Part shown: positions 1-7,104 of the stretch, in pieces
Position numbering within the stretch: the first letter of the stretch is position 1
Layout: each line of letters begins with the position of its first letter
NCBI RefSeq assembly: GCF_014647515.1
Contig: NZ_BMPI01000104.1
Coordinates: 1 to 32,208 of the forward strand
Direction: 5' to 3'
From: Dactylosporangium sucinum
GTDB taxonomy: Bacteria > Actinomycetota > Actinomycetes > Mycobacteriales > Micromonosporaceae
Length of the DNA stretch: 32,208 nucleotides
Program-made: the position numbers and the translations under genes
The notes under the pieces: generated by a model
The model's input: the letters and a program-made list of their open reading frames with translations, nothing else
The model's database searches: none
What the model was told of the DNA's origin: nothing

Positions 1-120
1 AACCCCCCACAAAACCGCGGCCGTCAGGCTGCGGAGCTAGAAACAGCTCTTGTGCGGCGCGAAGCGACGCATGGGGGTGTGGGGTGGGAACCCCCCACAA
101 AACCGCCACGGAGCTAGAAA
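1..120. repeat. Direct repeat pair and small hairpin ahead of the first gene
   Basis: Two blocks occur twice in the same order. AACCCCCCACAAAACCGC is at 1-18 and 89-106, and CGGAGCTAGAAA is at 32-43 and 109-120. The gap between the blocks is 13 nt in the first copy and 2 nt in the second. Between the copies, TGTGGGG (78-84) can pair with CCCCACA (93-99) around an 8-nt loop. The first copy, read in the frame ending at TAG 38-40, would encode TPHKTAAVRLRS-stop, which resembles the GTPHKTATELEN read from GTG 84. It could therefore be the end of an upstream gene, a duplicated gene start, or a leader element. What lies left of base 1 is unknown. Confidence 0.6.
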
Positions 121-140
121 ACCGAGACGGATTGGTCATC

Positions 141-1094
141 GTGCAAAGACCCGAGGTCAGTGTCGTCATCCCGACCCGCAACCGACCCGAGCTGGTCGTG
201 CGCGCCGTGCGCAGCGCACTTGCCCAGACCGTGCGGGAGATCGAGGTCGTCGTCATCATTGACGGGCCGGACCAGGCCACGGTTGCAGCGCTGAAGGCGA
301 TCGGCGACGAGCGGATCCGCCCGATCGAGCTGCCGGCGTCCGGCGGCGCCCCGGCAGCACGCAACCACGGCGTCGACGCGGCGAACGCCGACTGGGTCGC
401 GTTCCTGGACGACGACGACGAGTGGCTGCCGGAGAAGCTCGCCACCCAGCTGGCCCGGGCCCGGGCCGCCGACGTGCCGCTGCCCATCGTCGGCAGCCGG
501 CTCTACATGCGCACGCCGCGCGCCGAGCTGATCATGCCGCGCCGGGTGCCGGCGCCCGGCGAGCCGATCAGTGAGTACCTCGCGGTGCGCCACGGCTTCT
601 TCCACGGCGACGGGTTCATCCAGACGTCGACGATCATGGCGCCGACCGCCCTGCTCAGGAAGGTGCCGTTCGCCGTCGGGCTGCGCCGCCTGCAGGAGCT
701 CGACTGGACCCTCCGCAGCCTGCAGGAGGAGGGCGTCGACCTCATCTACGCCGAAGAGCCGCTCGTGGTCTGGTATGCGGACGAGAACCGTCCCCGGATC
801 AGCTTCGACGCGCCGTGGAAACAGTCGCTGGAGTGGCTGCAGCAGACCCGGCCGCGGGTGACCCCGCGCGCCTACGCGGCGCTGGCGATGAGCGTGGTCG
901 GCTCGATGGCCGCGGCGAGCCGCAGCCCGCGGGTCTTCTTCGACCTGCTACGCGAGGCGCGGCGGCACGGCAAGCCGAGCTTCCACGACTACGTGACGTT
1001 CCTGCAGGTGTGGCTGGTCCCGGCCGGCCCGCGCCGGATCGTGCGCGACTTCTTCCTGAGCCGCCAGCGCGACAAGGGCGCGACCGCGCAATGA
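141..1094 (+). CDS. Family 2 glycosyltransferase
   Basis: This protein probably transfers a sugar from a nucleotide-sugar donor to a lipid-linked acceptor on the cytoplasmic face of the membrane during polysaccharide assembly. The GT-A start SVVIPTRN lies at residues 7-14, and an acidic DDDD run (90-93, FLDDDDEW) supplies the DXD-type metal/nucleotide site. The order of conserved parts (VVIPT, GGAPAARN, FLDDDDEW) is typical of GT2 enzymes, and 317 aa is a normal length. The GTG at 141 was chosen because it sits just before the conserved fold and because the longer reading from GTG 84 starts inside the direct repeat; 84 or TTG 132 remain possible. Its stop overlaps the start of the next gene (ATGA at 1091), so the two are translationally coupled. 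The sugar specificity cannot be read from the sequence. Confidence 0.88.
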   Translation: MQRPEVSVVIPTRNRPELVVRAVRSALAQTVREIEVVVIIDGPDQATVAALKAIGDERIRPIELPASGGAPAARNHGVDAANADWVAFLDDDDEWLPEKLATQLARARAADVPLPIVGSRLYMRTPRAELIMPRRVPAPGEPISEYLAVRHGFFHGDGFIQTSTIMAPTALLRKVPFAVGLRRLQELDWTLRSLQEEGVDLIYAEEPLVVWYADENRPRISFDAPWKQSLEWLQQTRPRVTPRAYAALAMSVVGSMAAASRSPRVFFDLLREARRHGKPSFHDYVTFLQVWLVPAGPRRIVRDFFLSRQRDKGATAQ

Positions 1095-2548
1095 CCCGGG
1101 CCCGCCTGCTGACGTTCGCCGCCGTGTCGGTGGTCGTCGCGCTGCTGGCGGCCGGTCTGGAGTACGGCCGCACCGACTCCTTCGGCCAGTCCGCCGCCGC
1201 GTTCGCCGCGGCGCTCATCGCGATGGCCGTGGCGGGCCTGGCGCTCAGCCTGCCGGGCCTGTCGCTGCAGGGTGGCGTGCTCGGCGGCCTGTTCGTGCTG
1301 GCCGGCATGCTCACCTGGACCTCCACCGACCGGCCGATCATCATCTGGGCGGTCCTCGGGGTGGAGGTCGTCGTCTTCGCCGTGTGGGCGTGGCCGTGGC
1401 TGGCCAACAGCCGCTCGCTCCCCCGCCTCGGCGCCGCCTGGCTGGGCCTGGCCTACTGGTTCTTCGGCATCCTGGGCGCCCTGCTCGTGGCCCACCCCAA
1501 GGTGGCCGGGCAGCGGGTGGCCTACGCCGGGGTGTTCACCCTGGCGGTGCTGGCGATCGTCGCCATCACGTCGAAGAAGCGCAAGGACCTCAGCGTCGGC
1601 ATCGCGGCCGCGATCCTGCTGGGCATCGCGGCCCTGCTGCTGACCGGCGCGGGCAGCCTCTTCGACGCCCGGCACGCGATCCCCGACAACGCCTCGGCCC
1701 GCTTGATGACGGACCGCTTCTGGGGCGGCCCCGGGCTGTACTACCACCCGAACTCCCTCGCCGGGTTCATGGTCATCGCCGGCATCCGGATCGGCTTCGA
1801 CCGCGCGTTCGCCGCCTGGCAGCGGTTCGGCGTGGCCGCCCTCGCCGCCCTCGTGCTCTCCATCAGCGACTCCCGCACCGGCTTCGTCTTCGCCACCGCG
1901 GCCGCGGTGCTCTACGCCGCGGTGACCCTGTGGCGCCGGCACGCCGATGCCGAGCGCGGCCGGTCCGCCTGGATCGCGATGGCGACCCCGTTCGTCGTGC
2001 TGGCGATCGTGTTCACGGTCGGCGGCGGCAGCCAGTTCATCTTCAAGGACCGCTTCAACAACGGCGGCGGCGACGTCACCAGCGGCCGCACCGACACCTG
2101 GCGCCAGGTCTGGGTCGACTGGAAGGGCGCCGGCTGGGCCGAGAAGGCCTTCGGCGACGCCCGCACCTCCCGCGCCGTGGTCGAGCGCCTCGACGACGGC
2201 AACCCGCCCGAGGGCCCGCGCCGCCAGCTCAACACCGACAACGCCGCGGTCGGTGCCTTCCGCCGCGGCGGCGTCCTGGGCGCGGCCGCGTTCGGCCTGG
2301 GCCTGGCCCTGCTGCTGTGGCACGCCGCCCGCCGCCGCCCCGACGGCTCGATGCCGGCCCTGTGGTTCACGGTGGCCGCCGCGGCGGCGGTCCCCACGAT
2401 CGCGACCGAGGACTGGGTGCTGGGCGGCACGAACGGCGCCATCTGGCTGGTGCTGGTGGCCGGCGAGACGCTGGCGGTGCGCCGCTCGGACCCCGACGCC
2501 GCCCCGGTCGAGCCGGTGCCCAGCCCGGCCGAGCCCGCCCTCCCCTAA
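1091..2548 (+). CDS. O-antigen ligase/polymerase-like membrane protein (Wzy_C type)
   Basis: A 485-aa polytopic membrane protein of the O-antigen ligase/polymerase superfamily, which joins lipid-linked glycans outside the membrane. About ten hydrophobic segments are visible. HPNSLAG (219-225) and DSRTG (260-264) match the conserved loop and helix-start motifs of this superfamily. A large polar loop (about 310-390, rich in Gly, Arg and Asp) follows, then more membrane segments and a Pro-rich C-terminus. It starts at ATG 1091, overlapping the glycosyltransferase stop. The window also holds a Wzy-type polymerase (10057-11232), so this one could ligate or polymerise a different glycan. Gram-positive members have no LPS to act on, so 'polymerase' is safer than 'ligase'. 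The acceptor is unknown. Confidence 0.82.
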   Translation: MTRARLLTFAAVSVVVALLAAGLEYGRTDSFGQSAAAFAAALIAMAVAGLALSLPGLSLQGGVLGGLFVLAGMLTWTSTDRPIIIWAVLGVEVVVFAVWAWPWLANSRSLPRLGAAWLGLAYWFFGILGALLVAHPKVAGQRVAYAGVFTLAVLAIVAITSKKRKDLSVGIAAAILLGIAALLLTGAGSLFDARHAIPDNASARLMTDRFWGGPGLYYHPNSLAGFMVIAGIRIGFDRAFAAWQRFGVAALAALVLSISDSRTGFVFATAAAVLYAAVTLWRRHADAERGRSAWIAMATPFVVLAIVFTVGGGSQFIFKDRFNNGGGDVTSGRTDTWRQVWVDWKGAGWAEKAFGDARTSRAVVERLDDGNPPEGPRRQLNTDNAAVGAFRRGGVLGAAAFGLGLALLLWHAARRRPDGSMPALWFTVAAAAAVPTIATEDWVLGGTNGAIWLVLVAGETLAVRRSDPDAAPVEPVPSPAEPALP

Positions 2549-2557
2549 CCCCTCACC

Positions 2558-2637
2558 GCGTCGATCTTGCAGTTGTGGTGCCTCCCAAAGTGGGACATCT
2601 TGGGAGAGCCTCGGCACCACAAGTGCAAGATCGACGC
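2558..2637. repeat. 80-bp palindromic element, copy 1
   Basis: The 25-bp arms 2558-2582 and 2613-2637 are inverted copies with one mismatch, separated by a 30-bp loop. The arm contains GATCTTGCA followed by TTGTGGTGCC. The loop holds its own inverted repeat, CTCCCAA/TTGGGAG. The element sits between two convergent genes, 9 bp after the polymerase stop and 11 bp from the stop of the membrane glycosyltransferase, so it could end transcription from both sides. There is no T-run as in a classical intrinsic terminator. Two further copies are at 4860 and 20871. Confidence 0.85.
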
Positions 2638-2648
2638 AGCTGAACGGG

Positions 2649-4445
2649 TCAGCGGGGGCGGATGGCCCAGGTCACCTCGCCCGCCTGGCCGCCGGGCCAG
2701 GCCGACGGGACGTAGAAGTCGCAACCCTTCGGCGGCTCCATGCACAGCACCGCGTCGACGCTGTCGATCGACGCCGCCGGGCGGTCGGGCTGCAGGGACT
2801 GCAGCGACACGAAGTCGCGGTCCGGGAGGAGGACCCACCACGGGTACTCCCAGGTGTTGTAGCCCTGCACCAGGCCGATCCGGTGCGCGCCCGCCGCGCG
2901 GACCGCATCGGCCGCCGTCGTGTAGTCGGCCTGCCACGCCGGGCGGCGGACGAAGCGCTGCTCCAGCTCCGGCGTGGTGAAGATGTTGTCCTGGCCGACC
3001 AGGCGGCGCGGGAAGCCGACCGACACCGCGGCCGCCCCCGCCAGCGCGCCGGCCGCCAGGACGCCCGTCATGGTCCAGGAGACGACGCGGCGGCGGTTCG
3101 ACAGGAGCGGGTCCACCCACAGTGCCGCCAGCGGGGCACCCATCAGCAGGAGGAACAGGATGAGGCGGTTGCCCCACGGCTGCCACTTCACCGTCACCAC
3201 GTAGGCGAGGACGGCCACCCAGAAGAGGGCGGCGTACAGGCGGGGGCCGCCGCGGCGGAACAGCAGGACCGCCGCGCCCAGCAGCACCAGGGCGCCCTGA
3301 ATCGGGAAGGAGACGCGGTCCTCGTCCGGTGGCCAGGAGCGGTACGGGTAGGTCGCGCCCCAGTACGTGATGTCGCGGCCGGACGGGTCCACGCCCAGCG
3401 CGTCGGCCAGGCCGACGATCGCGCCCGAGCCCACCGGGCCCAGCGGGGTCTGCAGCGCCGTCTCGCTGATGCGCAGCGCGTTGATCAGCACCGCGGCCGG
3501 ATCGTGGCGCTGCATCGAGATCGAGCCGCGCAGGTGGTCCGGGCCCAGCGGGTTCTCGTACGTGGTCTGGACCCGCCAGAGGTACGGGCCGGACAGCAGC
3601 GCCATGCAGGCCACCAAGGCGAGGCCGCCCAGCACGCCGCGCAGCGCACCCCGCCTGAGCTGGGCGATGCACCACACAGCCAGCAACGGGCCCGCGGCCA
3701 GCAGGCCCGTCGCCTTGGTCAGCAGGGTCAGGCCGGCGGCGGCGCCGATCAGCAGCACCGCCGGCCACGGGGTGCGGCGGTGCAGCTCGTCGAGCACCAG
3801 CGTGGCCACGGCGCCGACCCAGAGGGCGACCACCAGGTCGGTCTGAGTGCTCGTCGCCTCCAGCAGGACCATGGGTGCGGTACCGAAGACGAGCGCCGCC
3901 AGCAGCTGCGCCCGCCGCGCACCGCCCAGCTGCGCCGCGATCCGGGACGCGATCAGCGCGCCGCCGACGCCGGCGGCCAGCTGCACCAGGTTGTACAGCG
4001 CGTCGCCGCCGGTCAGCAGCCGCAGGTGCAGCAGCAGGTACTCGGCGCCGGGAGCCATCGCCAGCTGCCGATCGGCGATCGTCGGGTAGAAGTCGACGTT
4101 GCCCTGCGCGACCCAGTGCTCGATCTTCGGCAGGTGGTAGGTCTGCGAGTCGAAGTTGTTCGGCGGCGCGACGACGGCGACGACAAGATCGACGAGAAAG
4201 AATCCGCCGAGCGCGACCACCATCAGCCGCTCCAGCAGCCCGAGGTCGCGCCAGAACGGGCGCCAGGCCGGGCGGGCGCGGCGGAACGCGACGGCCGCGA
4301 GACCGAGGACGAGCAGCCAGAGGACCACCACGGAAACGCGGTGCAATGCGTCGAAAAGGGACAGTCCCTCGACCGTCAGCACGGCCACCACGGCGACGAC
4401 GATCCCGGCGCGGATCAACGCCAGTCGGGTCGGCGCGACGATCAC
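2649..4445 (-). CDS. GT39-like (GT-C fold) membrane glycosyltransferase
   Basis: A 598-aa integral membrane protein of the GT39/GT83-like group (PMT, ArnT and RgtB relatives). These use polyprenyl-phosphate sugars and act on the outer face of the membrane. About ten to twelve hydrophobic segments are visible. The first large extracytoplasmic loop carries NNFDSQTYHLPKIEHW (96-111), which corresponds to the acidic catalytic loop of this fold (Asp99). A soluble C-terminal region of about 130 residues follows the last membrane helix and contains WVLLPDRDFV. Its start overlaps the stop of the upstream small membrane protein (4442-4837) by 4 nt (ATGA), so the two form an operon. It may decorate the exopolysaccharide or a cell-wall glycan. 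Donor and acceptor are unknown. Confidence 0.8.
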   Translation of the reverse strand: MIVAPTRLALIRAGIVVAVVAVLTVEGLSLFDALHRVSVVVLWLLVLGLAAVAFRRARPAWRPFWRDLGLLERLMVVALGGFFLVDLVVAVVAPPNNFDSQTYHLPKIEHWVAQGNVDFYPTIADRQLAMAPGAEYLLLHLRLLTGGDALYNLVQLAAGVGGALIASRIAAQLGGARRAQLLAALVFGTAPMVLLEATSTQTDLVVALWVGAVATLVLDELHRRTPWPAVLLIGAAAGLTLLTKATGLLAAGPLLAVWCIAQLRRGALRGVLGGLALVACMALLSGPYLWRVQTTYENPLGPDHLRGSISMQRHDPAAVLINALRISETALQTPLGPVGSGAIVGLADALGVDPSGRDITYWGATYPYRSWPPDEDRVSFPIQGALVLLGAAVLLFRRGGPRLYAALFWVAVLAYVVTVKWQPWGNRLILFLLLMGAPLAALWVDPLLSNRRRVVSWTMTGVLAAGALAGAAAVSVGFPRRLVGQDNIFTTPELEQRFVRRPAWQADYTTAADAVRAAGAHRIGLVQGYNTWEYPWWVLLPDRDFVSLQSLQPDRPAASIDSVDAVLCMEPPKGCDFYVPSAWPGGQAGEVTWAIRPR

Positions 4446-4837
4446 CGGGCTAACGTACCCGACCGTGCTCGCCAGAGGGCCACCACGAGCCCCAACAGCA
4501 CCAGGGACCCCCCGAGGGTGAGGACCAGCCGCCAGTACCCCTCACTGACCAGGTCGGCGGTGTCGTCACCGGGGCCGGAGACCGTCGCCGCGACGGTGGC
4601 GCCGGCCGGCAGGTCACCCAGATTTGTGAACGACACCGCGGCCACGTCGAAGGGGCCGGTGAACCGGCCGTGGCAGCGGTAGGTGTCGCCGTGGCGACCG
4701 TAGGCCTCGAAGCTGCAGCCGGTGACGGTCACCGTCCCGCGTGTCTGGTGGCGGTCGTGCAGCGCGCCGCGCACGGCGATGGTCAGCAGCCCGGCGACGC
4801 CGAGCAGCAGCAGCGCGGTGACCCCGATAGTCCGCAC
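4442..4837 (-). CDS. Small two-helix membrane protein of unknown function
   Basis: I do not recognise a family. The 131-aa protein has an N-terminal hydrophobic helix (about 4-24) and a C-terminal one (about 105-123). Between them lies an external domain of about 80 residues with two cysteines in VTGCSFEAYGRHGDTYRC, which could form a disulfide, and an ATVAATVSGPGDDTAD stretch. The start is GTG at 4837; no better start lies nearby. The gene precedes the GT39-like glycosyltransferase with a 4-nt overlap, so the two are co-translated. A role as a partner or regulator of that enzyme is an inference from position only. Confidence 0.7.
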   Translation of the reverse strand: MRTIGVTALLLLGVAGLLTIAVRGALHDRHQTRGTVTVTGCSFEAYGRHGDTYRCHGRFTGPFDVAAVSFTNLGDLPAGATVAATVSGPGDDTADLVSEGYWRLVLTLGGSLVLLGLVVALWRARSGTLAR

Positions 4838-4859
4838 CGCGTCACCGTACCGCTAACCC

Positions 4860-4939
4860 GCGTCGATCTTGCACCTGTGGTGCCTGACAAACCCGGACAA
4901 GACCGGAGTGTCGCGGCACCACAACTGCAAGATCGACGC
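4860..4939. repeat. 80-bp palindromic element, copy 2
   Basis: The arms 4860-4884 and 4915-4939 are 25-bp inverted copies with two mismatches around a 30-bp loop. The loop (AAACCCGGACAA near its start) resembles the loop of copy 3 but not that of copy 1. The element lies 12 bp after the stop of the UDP-sugar dehydrogenase and 22 bp upstream of the start of the small membrane protein, both on the minus strand. Here it could end the dehydrogenase transcript or sit in the leader of the next one. Confidence 0.85.
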
Positions 4940-4951
4940 AAAAGGGAGGGG

Positions 4952-6214
4952 TTAGAGGCGCTCGACCACTCGCCCGCTGCAGCGGTTGCGGGTGTCGAAG
5001 ATGTACCGCGCGTGCTCCTCGACGAGCGCGTAGTCGAAGTCGTCGTGGTCGGTGAGCAGCACGACCGCGTCGGCCGCCATGATCTCGACCGCGTTGAGAT
5101 CGACCAGCGTCACGCCACCCAGCGTGCCGACGTCCCGGGGCGAGGCGTGCGGCTCGACGGCCCGGACGTCGGCGCCGAGGTCGACCAGCAGCTCGGCGAC
5201 CGCCCGGGCCGGCGACTCGCGCAGGTCCCCGACGTTGCTCTTGTAGGCGAGGCCGAGCAGCAGGACGCGGCTGCCGTTGACCGGCTTGAACCGGGTGTTC
5301 AGCCCGGCCGTCAGCCGCTGCACCACGTACCGCGGCATCCCCTCGTTGACGTCGTTCGCCAGCTCGATGAACCGGAACCGCTGCCCGACCTCCCGCTTCA
5401 CCTGCCACGAGAGGTACGAGGGGTCGATCGGCAGGCAGTGCCCGCCGACGCCGGGCCCCGGGTCGAACGCCATGAAACCGAACGGCTTCGTCGCCGCGGC
5501 ACCGATCGCCTCGCGGACGTCCACGCCGAGCTGGTTGGCCACGATCGCCAGCTCGTTGACGAGCGCGATGTTGATGTGCCGGAACGTGTTCTCGAAGAGC
5601 TTGGTGAGCTCGGCCGTGCGCGGCGCCGAGACCGGCACCACCCGCTGCACGAACCGCTGGTAGAAGCCGGCGGTGGCGGCCAGCGACCGCTCGTCGATGC
5701 CGGAGACCAGCTTCGGCGTGTTGTCCAGGTGCCAGGTCGGGTTGCCCGGGTCGATGCGCTCGGGGCTGTAGCCGAGGTAGAAGTCGTCGGGGGTGCGCAG
5801 GCCGCTCGCGTGCTCCAGCAGCGGCCGCAGCACCTGCTCGGTGGTGCCGGGGTAGGTCGTCGACTCGAGGATGACCGTGCAGCCGGCCCGCAGGTGCGGC
5901 GCGAGCTGCAGCGCGGCCTGCTCGATGTGGCTGATGTCGGGCACGCCGTCGGTGAGCGGCGTCGGCACCGTGATCGCGCACACGTCGAAGCCGGCCGCGT
6001 CGGCGTAGTCGTCGCTGGGCCGGTACCGCCCGGTCTCCAGCGCCCGCGCGAGCCGCGCGTCGGGGATGTCCTCCACGAAGGACAGTCCGGCGCCGAGGGC
6101 CTTGACGCGGTCGGTGTCGGTGTCGAGGCCGACGACGTCGTCGCCCGCTTCGACCGCTCGGATGGCCAGTGGCAGGCCGACGTAGCCCTGCCCGATGATG
6201 ACGACTTTGCCCAT
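4952..6214 (-). CDS. UDP-sugar 6-dehydrogenase (UDP-GlcNAc/UDP-ManNAc type)
   Basis: An NAD-dependent enzyme that oxidises C6 of a UDP-hexose to the uronic acid, supplying an acidic sugar for the polysaccharide. The Rossmann motif GQGYVGLP is at residues 8-15. The catalytic cysteine lies in GPGVGGHCLPIDP (Cys260), and LLGLAYKSNVGDLRESPA marks the C-terminal UDP-binding domain. The sequence resembles the WbpA/TviB/WecC branch (UDP-HexNAc) more than plain UDP-glucose dehydrogenase, but substrate choice is not certain. ATG 6214 was chosen because an AGGAT Shine-Dalgarno lies 5-6 nt upstream; ATG 6220 would overlap that site. The gene stands alone between a terminator-like hairpin (6237-6269) and palindrome copy 2. 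Confidence 0.9.
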   Translation of the reverse strand: MGKVVIIGQGYVGLPLAIRAVEAGDDVVGLDTDTDRVKALGAGLSFVEDIPDARLARALETGRYRPSDDYADAAGFDVCAITVPTPLTDGVPDISHIEQAALQLAPHLRAGCTVILESTTYPGTTEQVLRPLLEHASGLRTPDDFYLGYSPERIDPGNPTWHLDNTPKLVSGIDERSLAATAGFYQRFVQRVVPVSAPRTAELTKLFENTFRHINIALVNELAIVANQLGVDVREAIGAAATKPFGFMAFDPGPGVGGHCLPIDPSYLSWQVKREVGQRFRFIELANDVNEGMPRYVVQRLTAGLNTRFKPVNGSRVLLLGLAYKSNVGDLRESPARAVAELLVDLGADVRAVEPHASPRDVGTLGGVTLVDLNAVEIMAADAVVLLTDHDDFDYALVEEHARYIFDTRNRCSGRVVERL

Positions 6215-6236
6215 GATCATCCTAAGGTGGGAACAC

Positions 6237-6269
6237 TCGACCCGCCGGCGCGGCGGGCCGGCGGGTCGA
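6237..6269 (-). terminator. Perfect GC-rich hairpin downstream of the surface-protein gene
   Basis: TCGACCCGCCGGC (6237-6249) and its exact complement (6257-6269) form a 13-bp stem with a 7-nt loop. It lies 12 bp beyond the stop of the minus-strand gene 6282-7022 and 22 bp upstream of the dehydrogenase start. There is no strong T-run after it (GTGTTCCC on the minus strand). That is usual for actinobacterial hairpin terminators. Confidence 0.65.
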
Positions 6270-6281
6270 ACGCGGTGATGG

Positions 6282-7022
6282 TTACGGCGTGCGGCGGCGG
6301 CGCGTCAGGAGGGTGCTGCCGACCAGGGCGGTCAGGCCGAGCAGGCCGGCGACCGCCTCGGCGCCGTAGGTCTTGTGCTGCTGGGTCTCGGCGGCGCCGG
6401 CGACGAGACCGCTCTCGGACGCCGACAGCCGCAACGGCGACCAGCCGCCCCAGAACGGCCCGAAGAAGCGGGCCGGACGGTCGGCGTCGTGGCCGTCGTA
6501 CCGCGCCGGGTTGCCCAGCGGCGTGCCGGCGAAGAAGTCGTCGCCGCCGAACGAGTAGCCGCGCCAGGCGAGCACGCGCACGGTGACCGCGGCCGACTCG
6601 CCGGACTTCTTGCCGGTGACCCGGATCCGGGCGTAGCCGGGCAGGCTCAGCCGCACCTTCGCCGAGAACTTGCCGTTGTCGTCGGCGCGCCGGTCGCCCT
6701 TGATGCTCACGCCCCACGGGTTGTCGTACGTGCCGGAGTTCGGCGTGATGCGGTACTTGACGCTGATCGAGATCGGCTCGCCGGGCAGGAATCGGCGCCC
6801 GGAGAGGCGCACGGCGTCGCCCGGTGCGATCGAGGCCGAGCTGACCCGGATGGCCGGATCCGGCGCCGGGTAGGCCGCGTTCTGGGCGGCGTTCTGGGCG
6901 GCGGCGCCACCCGGGTGGTGGCCTTCCGGCTCGGCTTGCGCGGCGGTCGGTGCGCCGAGGACGGCCGCGGCGACGATGGCGCCGGCGGCGGCGGTCAGTG
7001 CGGATGCTGTTCGAGCTCGCAT
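6282..7022 (-). CDS. Secreted, C-terminally membrane-anchored surface protein
   Basis: I do not recognise a named family. The 246-aa protein has a signal peptide (about 1-31, ending AAQAEP). A spacer with the repeat AAQNAAQNAAYPAPDPA follows, then a beta-rich domain (about 58-150) beginning SASIAPGDAVRLSGRRFLPGEP, which resembles IPT- or Ig-like extracellular modules. At the C-terminus a hydrophobic helix precedes TRRRRTP, like a cell-wall sorting tail, but no LPXTG is present, so membrane anchoring is more likely. The start is ATG 7022 with a good GAGAGGGAG Shine-Dalgarno. The gene lies just beyond the end of the exopolysaccharide operon (82-bp gap) and has its own downstream hairpin. A surface role linked to the polysaccharide is inferred only from location. 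Confidence 0.72.
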   Translation of the reverse strand: MRARTASALTAAAGAIVAAAVLGAPTAAQAEPEGHHPGGAAAQNAAQNAAYPAPDPAIRVSSASIAPGDAVRLSGRRFLPGEPISISVKYRITPNSGTYDNPWGVSIKGDRRADDNGKFSAKVRLSLPGYARIRVTGKKSGESAAVTVRVLAWRGYSFGGDDFFAGTPLGNPARYDGHDADRPARFFGPFWGGWSPLRLSASESGLVAGAAETQQHKTYGAEAVAGLLGLTALVGSTLLTRRRRTP

Positions 7023-7065
7023 TGCTGGCTCCCTCTCGTCTCCCCGGATCTCACGTTAACCCGCA

Positions 7066-7087
7066 AATCCACCCGATAGGGGTGATT
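7066..7087. promoter_or_regulatory. Imperfect palindrome upstream of the surface-protein gene
   Basis: A near-palindrome with half-sites AATCCACCC and GGGGTGATT surrounds GATA, 44 bp upstream of ATG 7022 and 17 bp after the stop of the DUF4012 gene. It could be an operator or lie in a promoter. No convincing -10/-35 pair can be assigned. Confidence 0.3.
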
Positions 7088-7104
7088 CGGACTAAGCGCA
7101 ACTT

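Noticed and set aside
989..2620. Long minus-strand open frame (543 codons) opposite the polymerase gene
   Set aside because: It is a shadow of third-position GC in a GC-rich gene. Its translation is low-complexity Arg/Ala/Gly/His-rich with no domain, while the plus frame gives a clear membrane protein.
2558..2637. Palindromic elements as tRNA or structured ncRNA genes
   Set aside because: They form one long stem without cloverleaf features, and the loop sequence is not conserved between copy 1 and copies 2/3.
1947..4682. 911-codon plus-strand open frame
   Set aside because: It spans two real genes on opposite strands and palindrome copy 1. The translation is Ser/Arg/Pro-rich noise without motifs.
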